Part shown: in pieces, positions 1-9,996 of the stretch
Position numbering within the stretch: the first letter of the stretch is position 1
Layout: every line of letters starts with the position of its first letter
NCBI RefSeq assembly: GCF_964186625.1
Contig: NZ_OZ075108.1
Span: 496,001 to 560,000 of the forward strand
Direction: 5' to 3'
Source: Asticcacaulis sp. MM231
GTDB lineage: Bacteria > Pseudomonadota > Alphaproteobacteria > Caulobacterales > Caulobacteraceae
DNA: 64,000 nt
Notes under the pieces: generated by a model
What the model saw: only the letters and a program-made list of their open reading frames with translations
The model's database searches: none
Told to the model about the DNA's origin: nothing
Made by a program: the position numbers and the translations under genes

Positions 1-97
1 CCGTAATGTTTCACGAAAAAATGTATTTGAGGGGTTACATAGGATGTCTGGTTCGCCTTATAGGTAATGCTCCCCCTAAAAGGATAAGTAATCGAAG

Positions 98-1984
98 ATG
101 AACGCATCCGTTGGCCATCCAGTGACCACGATAGCAAAAGAAGCCTTTGCCCCTGTCCTCAATACGGACGCGCAAGGCTATTACATCTTCATTATCGTCT
201 TTCTCCTGGCTTCCGCGGTTGTTGTTCCGATCTTTCAGCGCTTTAAGGTTTCAAGTGTTCTGGGTTTTCTTCTCATTGGCGTCCTGCTTGGGCCCGATGT
301 CATGGGACGACTTGAGAAAATCTGGCCGGTGCTTGATGCGTTCGATGTCATGCGGTCGCACACCGTTCACCAACTCGCCGAACTTGGCGTTGTTTTTCTT
401 CTCTTCACCATTGGGCTCGAACTGACGTTCGAGCGTCTGAAATCCATGCGACGCCTTGTGTTCGGCCTGGGCGCCCTTCAGGTTGCGCTGTGTTCGCTGG
501 CCCTGACCGGCCTGTTCCTGATCATGGGCCAGAGCATCGTGGCCTCAATCGCGCTCGGCATGGCCATCGCCCTGTCCTCGACCGCTGTGGTCATCCCGGT
601 ACTGGCCGATCGCAAGGCACTGAAAAGCGCTTCGGGCCGCAGTGTCTTCGCCGTTCTGCTGGCGCAGGATATCGCCGTGGCGCCGATCATGATCACCGTG
701 GTTATGCTGGCCGGTGGCGCGGCTGGCGCGGCTGGTGGCAGTCTGGGCGGATTGCTGGCCCTGATCCCGGCCCTGGTTGGCATGGGCGTGCTGGTGGTCG
801 GAGGTCGCTGGCTGCTGCGTCCACTGTTCAATACCGTGGCCTTCTCCAATTCGCGTGAGCTTTTCATGGCGGCCTGTCTGCTGTGCGTGCTCGTGGCTGG
901 GCAGATCTCGGTCATGGCGGGGCTGAGCATGGGGCTTGGCGCCTTCGTCGCCGGTGTGCTGCTGGCCGAAACCGAATATCGCCGCGAAATCGAAAACATG
1001 GTCGAGCCCTTCAAAGGCCTGCTGCTCGGCCTGTTCTTCGTCACGGTCGGGGCGCGCCTCGAAATCACCGCCGTGCTCGATCAGCCGGCACTGGTGCTGG
1101 GGCTGGCGGCAGGTTTGATCCTGATCAAGGCCGCGATCATCTATCCGGTGGCGCGTCTTTTCGGCATGAACAACCGCAGTGCCATCGAAACCGCAGCGGT
1201 GCTTGGGCCGGCGGGGGAATTCGCCTTTGTTATCATCGACCAGGCCATCGGCCACAAGGTGCTGTCTGCGGATCTGGGGCAGACCGTCATCGTGGCGTCG
1301 ATCCTGTCACTGTTCGCCATTCCCTTCCTGGCCGCCGCCGCTGGCCGCCTGTCGAAATCAATTGCCAAGAGCGGTGAGGCCGCGACTACCGTGGCGCCGG
1401 AGACCGTCAGCGAGGCCGATAAGGTCATCGTCGTCGGTTTCGGACGCGTCGGCGAACTGGTCATCGACATGTTGAGGATGCACCAGATCGAGTTCCTGGT
1501 CATTGATATCAACCCGCAGGTCACCCAGCGAGCCCGTGCCGCCGGTATTGAAGCCTGGTATGGTGACGCCTCCATGCCGGATTTTCTCCATTCCATCGGT
1601 ATCGCCCGCGCCCGCGCCGTGGTGGTGACGGTGTCAAATCCGGCCTTTACCGACAAGGTGGTGCAGGCGGTGCGCGCCATGCGTGAGGATGTCCATATCA
1701 TCGCCCGTGCGCGTGACGCCTCGCACGCCCAGCGCCTGTATCAGATGGGCGCCACCGACGCTGTGCCTGAAACTATCGAGGCGTCTTTGCAACTGGCGGA
1801 AAACACGCTGATCGATCTTGGCGTGCCGATGGGGCTGGTGCTGGCCAGTGTCCATGAACGCCGTGATGTCTTCCGCAAGATGTTTGGTATCCGCAAGCCG
1901 GAAGCCATCAAGCCGGACATGCCACTGGCGGCGGTTGCCCTGGCGATGGCGGAGAACCATGCCGCGGAGAAGCGGGGGGTGTAG
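98..1984 (+). CDS. Monovalent cation:proton antiporter, CPA2/Kef family, with RCK domain
   Basis: Inner-membrane K+ (or Na+)/H+ antiporter of the Kef type, with a cytosolic nucleotide-sensing domain. The first ~425 of 628 residues form a run of hydrophobic segments typical of the Na+/H+ exchanger fold. A Rossmann-type TrkA-N/RCK domain follows, with the glycine motif GFGRVG near residue 447 and a downstream acidic residue pattern (VIDINP) expected for NAD(H) binding. Length matches KefB/KefC proteins. The ATG is preceded by an AAGGATAAG-like ribosome site. It stands alone on the plus strand, converging on the prephenate dehydrogenase gene with only 5 bases between stop codons. The transported ion cannot be read from the sequence. 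Confidence 0.88.
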   Translation: MNASVGHPVTTIAKEAFAPVLNTDAQGYYIFIIVFLLASAVVVPIFQRFKVSSVLGFLLIGVLLGPDVMGRLEKIWPVLDAFDVMRSHTVHQLAELGVVFLLFTIGLELTFERLKSMRRLVFGLGALQVALCSLALTGLFLIMGQSIVASIALGMAIALSSTAVVIPVLADRKALKSASGRSVFAVLLAQDIAVAPIMITVVMLAGGAAGAAGGSLGGLLALIPALVGMGVLVVGGRWLLRPLFNTVAFSNSRELFMAACLLCVLVAGQISVMAGLSMGLGAFVAGVLLAETEYRREIENMVEPFKGLLLGLFFVTVGARLEITAVLDQPALVLGLAAGLILIKAAIIYPVARLFGMNNRSAIETAAVLGPAGEFAFVIIDQAIGHKVLSADLGQTVIVASILSLFAIPFLAAAAGRLSKSIAKSGEAATTVAPETVSEADKVIVVGFGRVGELVIDMLRMHQIEFLVIDINPQVTQRARAAGIEAWYGDASMPDFLHSIGIARARAVVVTVSNPAFTDKVVQAVRAMREDVHIIARARDASHAQRLYQMGATDAVPETIEASLQLAENTLIDLGVPMGLVLASVHERRDVFRKMFGIRKPEAIKPDMPLAAVALAMAENHAAEKRGV

Positions 1985-1989
1985 CCCTG

Positions 1990-2748
1990 TTACTTGCCGG
2001 AATCGTGCGATTCGAGTCGGTTGCGCAGCGCGTCGATCTGGCTGAAGAAGCGCTTGCGCACTTCGGCGGCGAAGGGGTTGTCGCGCTCAATCGACAGAAA
2101 TAATTCATCGGAATCGCCCGACACCAGCCCCACGCCCTGCATCATCAGGTCGTAGGAGCGGGTGGTGTGGACGGTCGGCAGGGGCTCAAGCCCGCTTAAG
2201 ACCTTGGCGATAAGGTGGGTCAGGCCTTGTACGGCCGCCAGCGCCTTGTCGTGCTGCTCCGGCGTTGCCAGTGACACCTTAAGGTCCAGCGTATTGGCAA
2301 AGAATTTAACTATGGTATCGACATGACGGACACGCACCGGACAGACGACGATCTCCAGATCGTGAATGCCCTTGCGCGCCGATTGCGGGCCAAACAAGGG
2401 GTGGGTGCACAGAATGGATACGGTCGGGGGCAGGGCATCGACCAGCCATTTGGCCGGCTTCATTTTCACCGAACCGACATCGGCGACGAGGCCGTAAGGC
2501 TTGACGTGAGGTGCGATCGCTTCAGCGAGCGCCTTCAGGCTGCGGATCGGCGTGGCTAGGACCACGATATCGCAGGCGGCCGCCGTCGGAAGATCGACGC
2601 GCGTTACATTGTGGCGGCGGGCATAGCGTCTGGCCTCAGGGCTTGGATCGTGGGCGTAGATGTCGAAATAGGGCGACAGATGCTTTACGATCAGGCGGCC
2701 AAAGGCGCCCAAGCCAAACAAACCCAAGGTGCGAACTGTCTTGACCAC
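1990..2748 (-). CDS. tyrA: Prephenate dehydrogenase (TyrA family)
   Basis: NAD(P)-dependent prephenate or arogenate dehydrogenase of tyrosine biosynthesis, cytosolic. The protein opens with a Rossmann motif (GLFGLGAFG), followed by a conserved substrate-binding stretch (DVGSVK) and the family's HPLFGP signature after VSILCTH. I place the start at the GTG at 2748, which puts the nucleotide-binding motif about 10 residues from the N-terminus as usual. The open frame extends upstream to 2862, but that extension looks unlike the family. No ACT or chorismate mutase domain is fused. The substrate (prephenate or arogenate) is not decidable here. Confidence 0.78.
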   Translation of the reverse strand: MVKTVRTLGLFGLGAFGRLIVKHLSPYFDIYAHDPSPEARRYARRHNVTRVDLPTAAACDIVVLATPIRSLKALAEAIAPHVKPYGLVADVGSVKMKPAKWLVDALPPTVSILCTHPLFGPQSARKGIHDLEIVVCPVRVRHVDTIVKFFANTLDLKVSLATPEQHDKALAAVQGLTHLIAKVLSGLEPLPTVHTTRSYDLMMQGVGLVSGDSDELFLSIERDNPFAAEVRKRFFSQIDALRNRLESHDSGK

Positions 2749-2916
2749 GCTGCGAACTCTTCCGTGAGCGCACCAGGGCAGGCCTGTGCACTGAAATTCA
2801 AACAGCGCCGGTAACATAGATGGGCAGTCAAGGCGAGGTGAAAATTCCAAGGCTTGCGCCATTGCGGGCGCATTTCATCGTCAACGCGAGATTACGCAGA
2901 TAATTTCACCGGCATC

Positions 2917-3621
2917 TTACCATAAGCCGGAACGTTTTTTCTTGCCCTTGCCGGCCTTGTCGTCGGGCGTTACTTCACCAGCGATCTGGGCTGGCGTCTT
3001 GGGCATTTCATCGGCTGTGATGAATCCGTCCTCGTTGCGATCAAGGATGGTGAAGCGCTGATTGGTGGCGTTGATCCATTCTTCCCTTGAGACGCGGAAG
3101 TCGAAATTGGCGTCGGCGGCACGCACCGGTTGAGGCTCATCAATCAGGCCGTATTGCGTGGCGCCGATGATCTGCTTGCGATACTTGCCGCCGGTTGGGT
3201 CCTGATCGGCCCCCATGTCCGGATCGGGCGCCTGGGTCCGGTTGGCCGGCTGCTTTATACGCGGATCGATGCGCTGAATTTCCGGCGCCACCTGGTTCTC
3301 GTAACGCGTGTTTTCCGGGCTGTTGATGTATTTGTCGTGATTGAGGTCGAGCTTGTCGTAGAAGGCCAGAGCGTCGGCTATGAACTCGTCGTGGCTGATC
3401 TTGCCGTCCTTGTCGGTATCCGCTTGCACCACCCAGGCGCTCACCGGATAGGGCTGGTTGGCCGCCGAACGGAAGGGCTGGCCGGAGGGCGAGAAGAAGA
3501 CGTTCTGCGTCAGTCCGATGCCGACATAACCGCCCGTCTGCGCATTGGCCGCGCTCGCAACTGTGAGGCCGGCAATAAGAACCGTGAGAAGGGGGCGGAT
3601 CGGGCGCATGGGGCACATCAT
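2917..3621 (-). CDS. Exported EF-hand calcium-binding protein
   Basis: Secreted or periplasmic protein of about 234 residues with four EF-hand-like loops: DTDKDGKISHDEF, DLNHDKYINSPE, DANFDFRVSREEW and DRNEDGFITADE. The first and last have a full set of acidic ligands; the two middle ones are partly degenerate. A signal peptide (MRPIRPLLTVLIAGLTVASA with an ANAQ cleavage site) lies at the N-terminus, and the C-terminus ends in a basic KKKRSG stretch. The start is uncertain among ATGs at 3621, 3618 and 3609, none with a good ribosome site. It is divergent from another EF-hand gene at 3949 across an AT-rich gap. Function beyond calcium binding is unknown. Confidence 0.75.
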   Translation of the reverse strand: MMCPMRPIRPLLTVLIAGLTVASAANAQTGGYVGIGLTQNVFFSPSGQPFRSAANQPYPVSAWVVQADTDKDGKISHDEFIADALAFYDKLDLNHDKYINSPENTRYENQVAPEIQRIDPRIKQPANRTQAPDPDMGADQDPTGGKYRKQIIGATQYGLIDEPQPVRAADANFDFRVSREEWINATNQRFTILDRNEDGFITADEMPKTPAQIAGEVTPDDKAGKGKKKRSGLW

Positions 3622-3948
3622 TCGGCTGGAGAAGAGACGTCTGAATCGGTAGAGTCGTTTTGTGACCAATTTGCGGCCATTTTCAGATTAGCGGCGGTGC
3701 TTAGGTTAGGCAAGCGGACATCGAAGGTCGGCAAACCTTGCCGATATGTTTTTTCCTACAGTAAATTTATCTTGTTTTTGTGTTGATGCTGATATATTTA
3801 GGTTAAATTATTTGTCATTTCGAGTTAAAAATAAGTCAAACGTGTTTCAAAATTGAAATATGTATTAAAATAATATATTGTTAATTGGAATATTTTCTCC
3901 TTCATCTTGCTGGCCCTTCGTGTGTCAGCTTTTTCAGGAGAGTCCCTC
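3622..3948. promoter_or_regulatory. AT-rich divergent promoter region between two EF-hand genes
   Basis: About 330 bases without a gene between divergently transcribed EF-hand genes. The part from roughly 3745 to 3900 is strongly AT-rich, unlike the GC-rich surroundings, with TAAATTATTT and AATAATATATTG stretches. No specific operator could be identified. It is presumably the promoter region for both genes. Confidence 0.5.
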
Positions 3949-4641
3949 ATGCAAATAGGCAATTCGGCGAGCGCATCGCTCACCCAGCTATTGTCTCAGA
4001 TGAAGGCGAAGCTGGCTACGGAAACGACCTCGAGTGCGTCCTCATCGACGTCCGCAACCACCAGCAGCAGTTCGGCTTCATCGACCACAAGTGTCAGCGA
4101 AAACGCTGACTTCTTCATCAGCGCCCTGTCATCACAGATCATGGAAGGGCTGCTGTCCGCCCAGTCGGGTCAATCCGGCCAGTCTGGCGGTCCAGGTGGT
4201 GATCATAAGCCGCCGTCCATGGAGGATATGGACAGCGACGGTGACGGCAGCCTCACCAAGACCGAGATGGAAAGCTTCAGTTCATCGGTCAGCGGTAACA
4301 GCGACACTAGCAAGACCGACGAACTGTTCAGTAAGATGGATGCTGACGGCAACGGTTCGGTCACCACAGAAGAGTTGTCGAGCTTCGATGCCCAGATGGC
4401 CGCCAATGGTCCCCCGCAAGGTGCCAATGGACCTCAAGGTGGCCCGCCGCCGGGACTGCCGCCATCGGATAGCGGCACGTCATCGTCAACGACCGCTTCC
4501 AGCACCCTCAGCAGCACCAATTCCGCAACGGATATCGCCAGCCTGCTGAAGGAATTGCAAAGTGCGGTTCAGGCCTACAGCGCCAACAGCCTGAAAGCCA
4601 TGGCGTCCGCCAGTTCTTTATCGCTGTCGATTGCGGCATAA
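3949..4641 (+). CDS. EF-hand domain protein, Ser/Thr-rich
   Basis: Protein of 230 residues containing two good EF-hand loops, DMDSDGDGSLTKTEM and KMDADGNGSVTTEEL, flanked by low-complexity serine/threonine-rich segments and a Gly/Pro/Gln linker (GPPQGANGPQGGPPPGLPP). No signal peptide is evident. The ATG at 3949 follows a CAGGAGAG ribosome site, so I prefer it to the upstream in-frame start at 3907. Similar EF-hand proteins with an MQIGNSAS-like N-terminus occur in Caulobacterales, but I know of no assigned role. It is divergent from the exported EF-hand gene at 2917-3621, suggesting a shared calcium-related function. Confidence 0.75.
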   Translation: MQIGNSASASLTQLLSQMKAKLATETTSSASSSTSATTSSSSASSTTSVSENADFFISALSSQIMEGLLSAQSGQSGQSGGPGGDHKPPSMEDMDSDGDGSLTKTEMESFSSSVSGNSDTSKTDELFSKMDADGNGSVTTEELSSFDAQMAANGPPQGANGPQGGPPPGLPPSDSGTSSSTTASSTLSSTNSATDIASLLKELQSAVQAYSANSLKAMASASSLSLSIAA

Positions 4642-4649
4642 AGACGTGA

Positions 4650-4670
4650 GGGCCGGTTTCGCGCCGGCCC
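4650..4670. terminator. GC-rich hairpin between convergent genes
   Basis: Perfect 7-bp stem GGGCCGG/CCGGCCC with a 7-base loop, lying 9 bases after the EF-hand gene stop and 24 bases from the stop of the convergent small gene. Neither side has a U-run, so it is only a possible bidirectional terminator. Confidence 0.4.
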
Positions 4671-4694
4671 AAACCCTACTGAAGAGGGAAGACC

Positions 4695-4898
4695 TTAGCG
4701 CAGGTTAGGGAAAAATTCGCGCTTCACCGATGTCCAGATATAGTCGAGAACCAGATAGATGAAGACGGTCTTGACCATCTTGATGGTTTCGATGCCGGTA
4801 TAATATTGGAAACCGATGCAGAACCACAGCGTGGTAATCATCACCGAACCGGCGATTTCGAGCTTGCGGGGCATCAACAGCTTATCTACCAAAGACAT
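4695..4898 (-). CDS. Small membrane protein, two predicted TM helices
   Basis: A 67-residue protein of unknown function with two hydrophobic segments, around IAGSVMITTLWFCIGFQYY and MVKTVFIYLVLDYIW, and a basic C-terminus. The start is set at the ATG at 4898 because an AGGAGAG ribosome site lies 8 bases upstream. The open frame continues to 4982, but that extension lacks such a site. It converges on the Ser/Thr-rich EF-hand gene. Confidence 0.65.
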   Translation of the reverse strand: MSLVDKLLMPRKLEIAGSVMITTLWFCIGFQYYTGIETIKMVKTVFIYLVLDYIWTSVKREFFPNLR

Positions 4899-5091
4899 AA
4901 GCGCGTCTCTCCTACTTATGAGATTCTTACTTTTAGTCCCGCCGGTTTTATAAGCTCTTAACACTGGTTGGGGGTCGGTCAACCCGAAAAATTCGTCTGA
5001 GAGGATATGTGATGATGTGTTTCATCCCTCTCAGCCGCGCTTTATCCCAAGCGGCTGGCGTGGATGGCGGTATCCGTCAATCGTGCTGGCC

Positions 5092-5739
5092 ATGCAAACT
5101 CTCCATCACCTTAATACCCTCAGCCATATCGGCGCCGGTGGTCTTGCCCTGCTGCTCGGTCTGCTGCCGCTGCTTTCCCACAAAGGCCGCCGGCTGCATC
5201 GCCTGTCCGGCTGGATGTTCGTCGCGGCCGGCCTTGTGGTGCTGATCTGCGCCATTATCGGCGTCGTTGTCTATCCGCGGCCGGGGCCGCTGGTCATGGT
5301 CACCCTGTCGGCCAGCTATCAATATCTCAGCGGGCTGCGCGCCCTGCCGCGTTTCCACACCGCGCCATCTCTACTGGATACCTTGCTGGCATTGGCGGCC
5401 CTGACCGGCTGTGGCCTGCTGCTCAGTCGCATGGCGAGCGGTGAGGCATCATGGTCGCCGGCTATCGGCTACAGCACGCTCGGCTTTCTGGCCGTCGTGG
5501 CGCTTTACGATTTCAGTCGTACCTTGTGGGTAACCGCATGGCGGCGGATTCGCGCCATCGATCACGGCTTGAAAATAACCGCCACCTACTTCGCCTTTGC
5601 CTCAGCCGGGCTCGGCAATCTGGCGCGGGACTGGCAGCCGTGGAGCCAGATCGGGCCGTCCCTGCTTGGGCTGATCGTTATGCTCTTGCTTTTAAGCCGC
5701 TATATCCGCGACAACAGGCGAAGGGGTACGGAGGATTAA
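5092..5739 (+). CDS. Multi-TM membrane protein, DUF2306-like
   Basis: Integral membrane protein of 215 residues with about seven hydrophobic segments. The early HIGAGGLALLLG segment followed by HRLSGW resembles the histidine pattern of DUF2306-type membrane proteins; this assignment is tentative. The start at ATG 5092 (MQTLHHLNT) is preferred over an upstream in-frame ATG at 5017, whose extension is not hydrophobic. Its stop codon lies 3 bases before the TTG start of a LytTR regulator, whose ribosome site sits inside this gene's end. The two are therefore very likely co-translated, and the membrane protein may be a partner or target of that regulator. Confidence 0.65.
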   Translation: MQTLHHLNTLSHIGAGGLALLLGLLPLLSHKGRRLHRLSGWMFVAAGLVVLICAIIGVVVYPRPGPLVMVTLSASYQYLSGLRALPRFHTAPSLLDTLLALAALTGCGLLLSRMASGEASWSPAIGYSTLGFLAVVALYDFSRTLWVTAWRRIRAIDHGLKITATYFAFASAGLGNLARDWQPWSQIGPSLLGLIVMLLLLSRYIRDNRRRGTED

Positions 5740-5742
5740 GGT

Positions 5743-6591
5743 TTGCGCTGGAAAGATCATTGGCCATGGGCGTTGTCGCTGGTCATCTATGTCAGCACGG
5801 TGGTCTGCGCCGCTCTGGCTATGGTGGCGCTGCGCCATGACGCCGGTCGTGACATAGACGTACTGACCGCGCTTAGCTGGCAGGGGTTGATCTATACGGC
5901 ATGGTGGCCGTTTGTCTGGGCGGCCTGGACGCTGGTGCGGCGCATCGGCCTGACCGCGCGGCTGATCCTGTGGTTCTATCCGCTTATCCTCGCCTATACC
6001 CTGATCCATGCCTTTTTCGCCGTGCAGGTTGATGCCAGTTTCAGTCATAACGCGCCGCACCTCGCCAACGGGCTCAATCTTCTGCCGGTCGATCTTTTGA
6101 TCGCCACGGCCATCGCGGCCCTGGTGGCGGCGGTGCGCGGTGCGCGCCTCTCGGCTGAGGCCAGGGCTGTGGCCGATCTGTTGCAGGAGGCGCTCGATCA
6201 GGCGCGTAAAACCGAGGCCTTGCCGCAGCGCCTGCCGGTATCGGTCGGCAACCGCACGCTTCAGGTCGATCCGGCTGAGGTCGAATGGTGCGCCGCCGCC
6301 GGCAACTATGTCGTCATCAATTTCACAGGCGCGGATGGCCAGATACGTGAGGGCCAGATACGTGAGGGGTTGATCCGAGAGACGCTGACCGCGCTGAGTG
6401 AGCGCCTCGATCCGGCGGTTTTCGCCCGCGCGCACCGCTCGACCGTGGTCAATCTCGCCCGCGTCCGCGCCACCCAGACCTTGCCGGATGGCGGCTGGGT
6501 GCTGACGATGGAAAGCGGCGCCGACGTGGTGGTCAGCCGCACCTACCGCGATGCTATCCTCAGCCGTCTGTCACACCCTCGACCGCGTTAG
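5743..6591 (+). CDS. Membrane-bound LytTR-type transcriptional regulator
   Basis: A 282-residue protein with four hydrophobic segments in the first ~140 residues and a C-terminal LytTR DNA-binding domain (about 178-280, including VEWCAAAGNYVVI and FARAHRSTVVNL). It should bind DNA while anchored in the membrane. The start is a TTG at 5743 with a GGAGG site 8 bases upstream, overlapping the end of the previous gene, which argues for translational coupling. A perfect 15-base tandem duplication (6337-6366) inside the LytTR domain adds GQIRE twice before a related GLIRE. It ends overlapping the tail of the convergent histidine kinase gene by 4 bases. Confidence 0.8.
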   Translation: MRWKDHWPWALSLVIYVSTVVCAALAMVALRHDAGRDIDVLTALSWQGLIYTAWWPFVWAAWTLVRRIGLTARLILWFYPLILAYTLIHAFFAVQVDASFSHNAPHLANGLNLLPVDLLIATAIAALVAAVRGARLSAEARAVADLLQEALDQARKTEALPQRLPVSVGNRTLQVDPAEVEWCAAAGNYVVINFTGADGQIREGQIREGLIRETLTALSERLDPAVFARAHRSTVVNLARVRATQTLPDGGWVLTMESGADVVVSRTYRDAILSRLSHPRPR

Positions 6592-9500
6592 CAATCGAGC
6601 AAGTCCCTGACGCGGGCGGCCAGTTCATCAATGGTGAAAGGCTTGCCGATCAGTTGTACGCCCTTGTCGACGATGCCGTTATGCACCACGGCGTTGCGCG
6701 TATAACCGGTGGTGTAGAGCACCTTGAGATCGGGCCGGATCGCTTGCGCGGCGTCGGCCAGTTTGCGGCCATTGGTATCGGGCATGACGATGTCGGTGAA
6801 GAGCAGAGAGATATCGGGGTTGGCCTGCAGCAGCACCAGGGCGGTGGCGGCACTATCGGCCTCCAGCACACGGTAGCCCAGTTCGCTCAAGGCGTCGCAA
6901 CTGAACTGGCGCACCGCCGGCTCGTCATCGACCACCAGAATGACTTCGCGCTCCTCGCCCATCAGCAGCACGGTGTCGGCCTCGGCGACTTCGGTCTCAT
7001 CGCGTTCATGGGAGCGCGGCAGGTAGATCTTGACCGAGGTGCCCTGGCCGACCTCGGAATAGATCTTCACATGGCCGCCTGATTGCTTGACGAAACCATA
7101 GACCTGGCTAAGGCCCAAGCCCGTGCCCTTGCCAACCGCCTTGGTGGTGAAGAAGGGGTCGAACGCCTTGGCGATGATCTCGGGCGGCATGCCTTCGCCG
7201 GTGTCGGTGATGGCGATCAGCACATATTGCCCCGCCGGCACGCCCATTTCCGACGCGACATAGCGGGTGTCGAGATGGGCGTTCTGGGTCTCGATGGTCA
7301 GTTTGCCTCCGCCGGGCATAGCGTCGCGGGCATTGACCCCGAGATTGAGGATGACGCTTTCAAGCTGGTTCGGATCGGCGCTGACCCGCCACAGCCCGCC
7401 GGAGAGCACGGTTTCCAGCCGGATATCGGCGCCGATCGAATGGCGCAGCAGGTCCGACATGCCGGAGACGAGCTTGTTGGCATCGATCAATTCCGGCCGT
7501 AGGGGTTGCTGACGCGAGAAGGCGAGCAGGCGCTGGGTCAGGCTGGCGGCGCGCTTGGCGCCTTCCATGGCCGCTTCGACATAGCGCTTGGCGCGCGGGT
7601 CTTCGGGGCCCAGTCGCCGGTTGAGCAGGTCGAGCGAGCCCATGACGACCGCCAGCATATTATTGAAATCGTGGGCGATGCCGCCGGTGAGTTGACCCAC
7701 GGCTTCCATCTTCTGGGCTTGCCGCAGAGCATCCTGTGCCTGCTGCAACTGGCGTTCGCGCGCCTTGTCCTCGGTCAGGTCGCGGCCGACGGCGATAAAG
7801 TGCAGGCCGTCCGGTTCGGGCGCCACGGTCCAGTCGATCGGCTTCCATTCGCCACTTTTCGACAGGATCAGGTTCTGGAAGCGCGTCGGCTGACCGGTCG
7901 CGCCCATTTCCGCCAGCGCGGCCACCGTTACAGGTACGTCGTCGGGGTGGATAATATCGACATAGGGGTTGGTCAGCAGTTCTTGCTCACTCCAGCCGAG
8001 GATTTCGGTCCATGCCGGATTGACCGCGTTCATGTCACCGGAATAATCGGCGCGCGCCAGCATGTCGGTCGAGAGGGTCCAAAGTCGCTCACGCTCGGCT
8101 TCGGCGGCTTTTTCCTCCGTGATATCGCGGGCGCTGCAATAGACCTTGCCGTCTATCGGAACAGCTACCCATGACAACCAGCGCCAGCCGCCATCGGCAT
8201 GACGATAGCGGTTCTCAAAGCGCAGGACAGGGGATCCGCTTTTGGCAATTTCAAAGGCGTCGTGGCTGGCCTCTACATCGTCCGGGTGGAGAAAATCGAC
8301 AAAGGGTGTCAGGATGATCTGCGCCTCTGACCAGCCAAGAACCTTGCTCCATGCGGGGTTCGCGCTTTCAAACCGCCCGTCCGTCCTTAATACCGACAAG
8401 AGGTCGGGACTGACGGCCCACGTCCTGCCGCGTTCGCGCGTGCGTTCAATCACTTCACGTTCGAGATTGGCGTTCAGTTCGCGCAAGGCGGCCTCGCTGC
8501 GGCGGAGTTCGACCGCCACGCGCGCGCGTTCTGTGGCGGTACGCGTCCGTTCAGCAACCTCCTTGATGAGCGCCAGATCATTCTCTGTCCACTTGCGCGC
8601 CGTTTCGTGGTTGAGATAGAGCAGGGCGACAAATCGCCCGTGTTCGGTCACCGGCATATTGACGACCGACTGTGCGCTGATCGCTTTCAGAGCGGCCGCG
8701 TTAGCCTGGGTGCGCGGGTCTTTTTCGGCGTCGGCGAAGACGACCGTATCGCCACGTTTCAGATCCTCGATATAGCTGCCATAGTCGCGGAACTTCAGGA
8801 CGCCGGCCAAGGACTTAATCCCCGGCGCGTTCCAGTCGCGCTCAATCGTTATGGTCTCGTCTTCACGGTCGATGACCCCGTAGCCCGCCCGGCTGACGAC
8901 CAGCGCTTCGCCCAACACACGCGACGCGACAAAGGCAATCTCGGCCGGGTCTTCCAGATCGCGGATCTCGTCGGTCAGGCGCAGCAGGGCCTCGCGCCGC
9001 ATGTCGGCACGCTTGCCATCGGTGACTTCGTAACCGCCCATGAAGATGCCGGTGACGTCATGGTGCGCGTTGCGGATAGGCTCGAAGACGAAGTCGATAT
9101 ACTGGATGACATCGCCGCCATGCAGGCGCAATTCCATGCCGCTGGCTATCCGTCTCTCGCCGGTCGTATAGACTTGATCGAGCAGTTCAAAATAGCCCTG
9201 GTCAGCCAGTTCAGGGAAGACATCGCGGAAGCGCTGCCCGATAAACTCGCCATGACGCTCCGCTATCCGGACATAGGCATCGTTGACATACTCGTACACG
9301 TTGTCGGGTCCGGAGACGACTGCGACGAAACCCGGCATCTGCTGCAACATGGCCTGCTGGCGTTCACGCTCGGCCCTTGCCTGTCGTTCGGCCTGGATGC
9401 GCTGTGTGGTCTCGTTGACGATAGCGATGACCCCCGCCGGCTTGCCGGTTTCGTCCGGCACCGGCGAATAGTCGAGATTCATCCACACCTGTTCGGGCTT

Positions 9501-9881
9501 GCCGTTGCGCAGCAGGGTCAGTTCCTGATCGGTATAGGCCAGGGTGCCGCCCGCCAGGCAGACTTTCATGACGTTGTCGTTGAAATCGGCGACCTCAGGC
9601 CAGCCCAACCGCACCGGTGAGCCCAGAAGCCACGGGTGGCGGCCGCCGGCGAAGACCGAATAGGCGTCGTTATACAGCATGAAGCCGTCTTCTCCCCACA
9701 GCATAACGATCGGCAGGGGGGAGCGCAGCACCATACCGGTGGCGGTGCGCAGGGACGGCGACCACGTCTCGATAGACCCCATGGCGGTGCTGGCCCAGTC
9801 ATAGTCGGCGATCAGCCGGCCGGTTTCGCCGCTGTCATTACGCAGACTTTCGATAAAATGGGCGGCCGGCGTGTCAGTCAT
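6588..9881 (-). CDS. Hybrid sensor histidine kinase with PAS and GAF domains
   Basis: A 1097-residue cytosolic hybrid kinase with no clear TM helix. In order: two PAS-like domains (about 40-160 and 175-290), a GAF domain (about 305-460), a coiled-coil linker, two further PAS domains (about 495-605 and 615-720), HisKA with the phospho-acceptor H737 in GGIAHDFNN, an HATPase domain ([17 protein letters not shown]), and a C-terminal receiver with VVDDEP and the phospho-acceptor D1030 in FTDIVMPD. This is the layout of many alphaproteobacterial HWE-independent hybrid kinases. No cognate regulator gene is adjacent. The signal is unknown, although multiple PAS/GAF modules suggest light, redox or small-molecule sensing. 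Confidence 0.85.
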   Translation of the reverse strand: MTDTPAAHFIESLRNDSGETGRLIADYDWASTAMGSIETWSPSLRTATGMVLRSPLPIVMLWGEDGFMLYNDAYSVFAGGRHPWLLGSPVRLGWPEVADFNDNVMKVCLAGGTLAYTDQELTLLRNGKPEQVWMNLDYSPVPDETGKPAGVIAIVNETTQRIQAERQARAERERQQAMLQQMPGFVAVVSGPDNVYEYVNDAYVRIAERHGEFIGQRFRDVFPELADQGYFELLDQVYTTGERRIASGMELRLHGGDVIQYIDFVFEPIRNAHHDVTGIFMGGYEVTDGKRADMRREALLRLTDEIRDLEDPAEIAFVASRVLGEALVVSRAGYGVIDREDETITIERDWNAPGIKSLAGVLKFRDYGSYIEDLKRGDTVVFADAEKDPRTQANAAALKAISAQSVVNMPVTEHGRFVALLYLNHETARKWTENDLALIKEVAERTRTATERARVAVELRRSEAALRELNANLEREVIERTRERGRTWAVSPDLLSVLRTDGRFESANPAWSKVLGWSEAQIILTPFVDFLHPDDVEASHDAFEIAKSGSPVLRFENRYRHADGGWRWLSWVAVPIDGKVYCSARDITEEKAAEAERERLWTLSTDMLARADYSGDMNAVNPAWTEILGWSEQELLTNPYVDIIHPDDVPVTVAALAEMGATGQPTRFQNLILSKSGEWKPIDWTVAPEPDGLHFIAVGRDLTEDKARERQLQQAQDALRQAQKMEAVGQLTGGIAHDFNNMLAVVMGSLDLLNRRLGPEDPRAKRYVEAAMEGAKRAASLTQRLLAFSRQQPLRPELIDANKLVSGMSDLLRHSIGADIRLETVLSGGLWRVSADPNQLESVILNLGVNARDAMPGGGKLTIETQNAHLDTRYVASEMGVPAGQYVLIAITDTGEGMPPEIIAKAFDPFFTTKAVGKGTGLGLSQVYGFVKQSGGHVKIYSEVGQGTSVKIYLPRSHERDETEVAEADTVLLMGEEREVILVVDDEPAVRQFSCDALSELGYRVLEADSAATALVLLQANPDISLLFTDIVMPDTNGRKLADAAQAIRPDLKVLYTTGYTRNAVVHNGIVDKGVQLIGKPFTIDELAARVRDLLDC

Positions 9882-9996
9882 GACGGCTCTTTACGCACGA
9901 AAGCATTGTCGTCATGACCATAGATGAAGCCCCGTAGTCTCTTCTGAAATATCGAGAATTATGGGCAAGCCATATAAGGGATCAATAAGAAAATGC

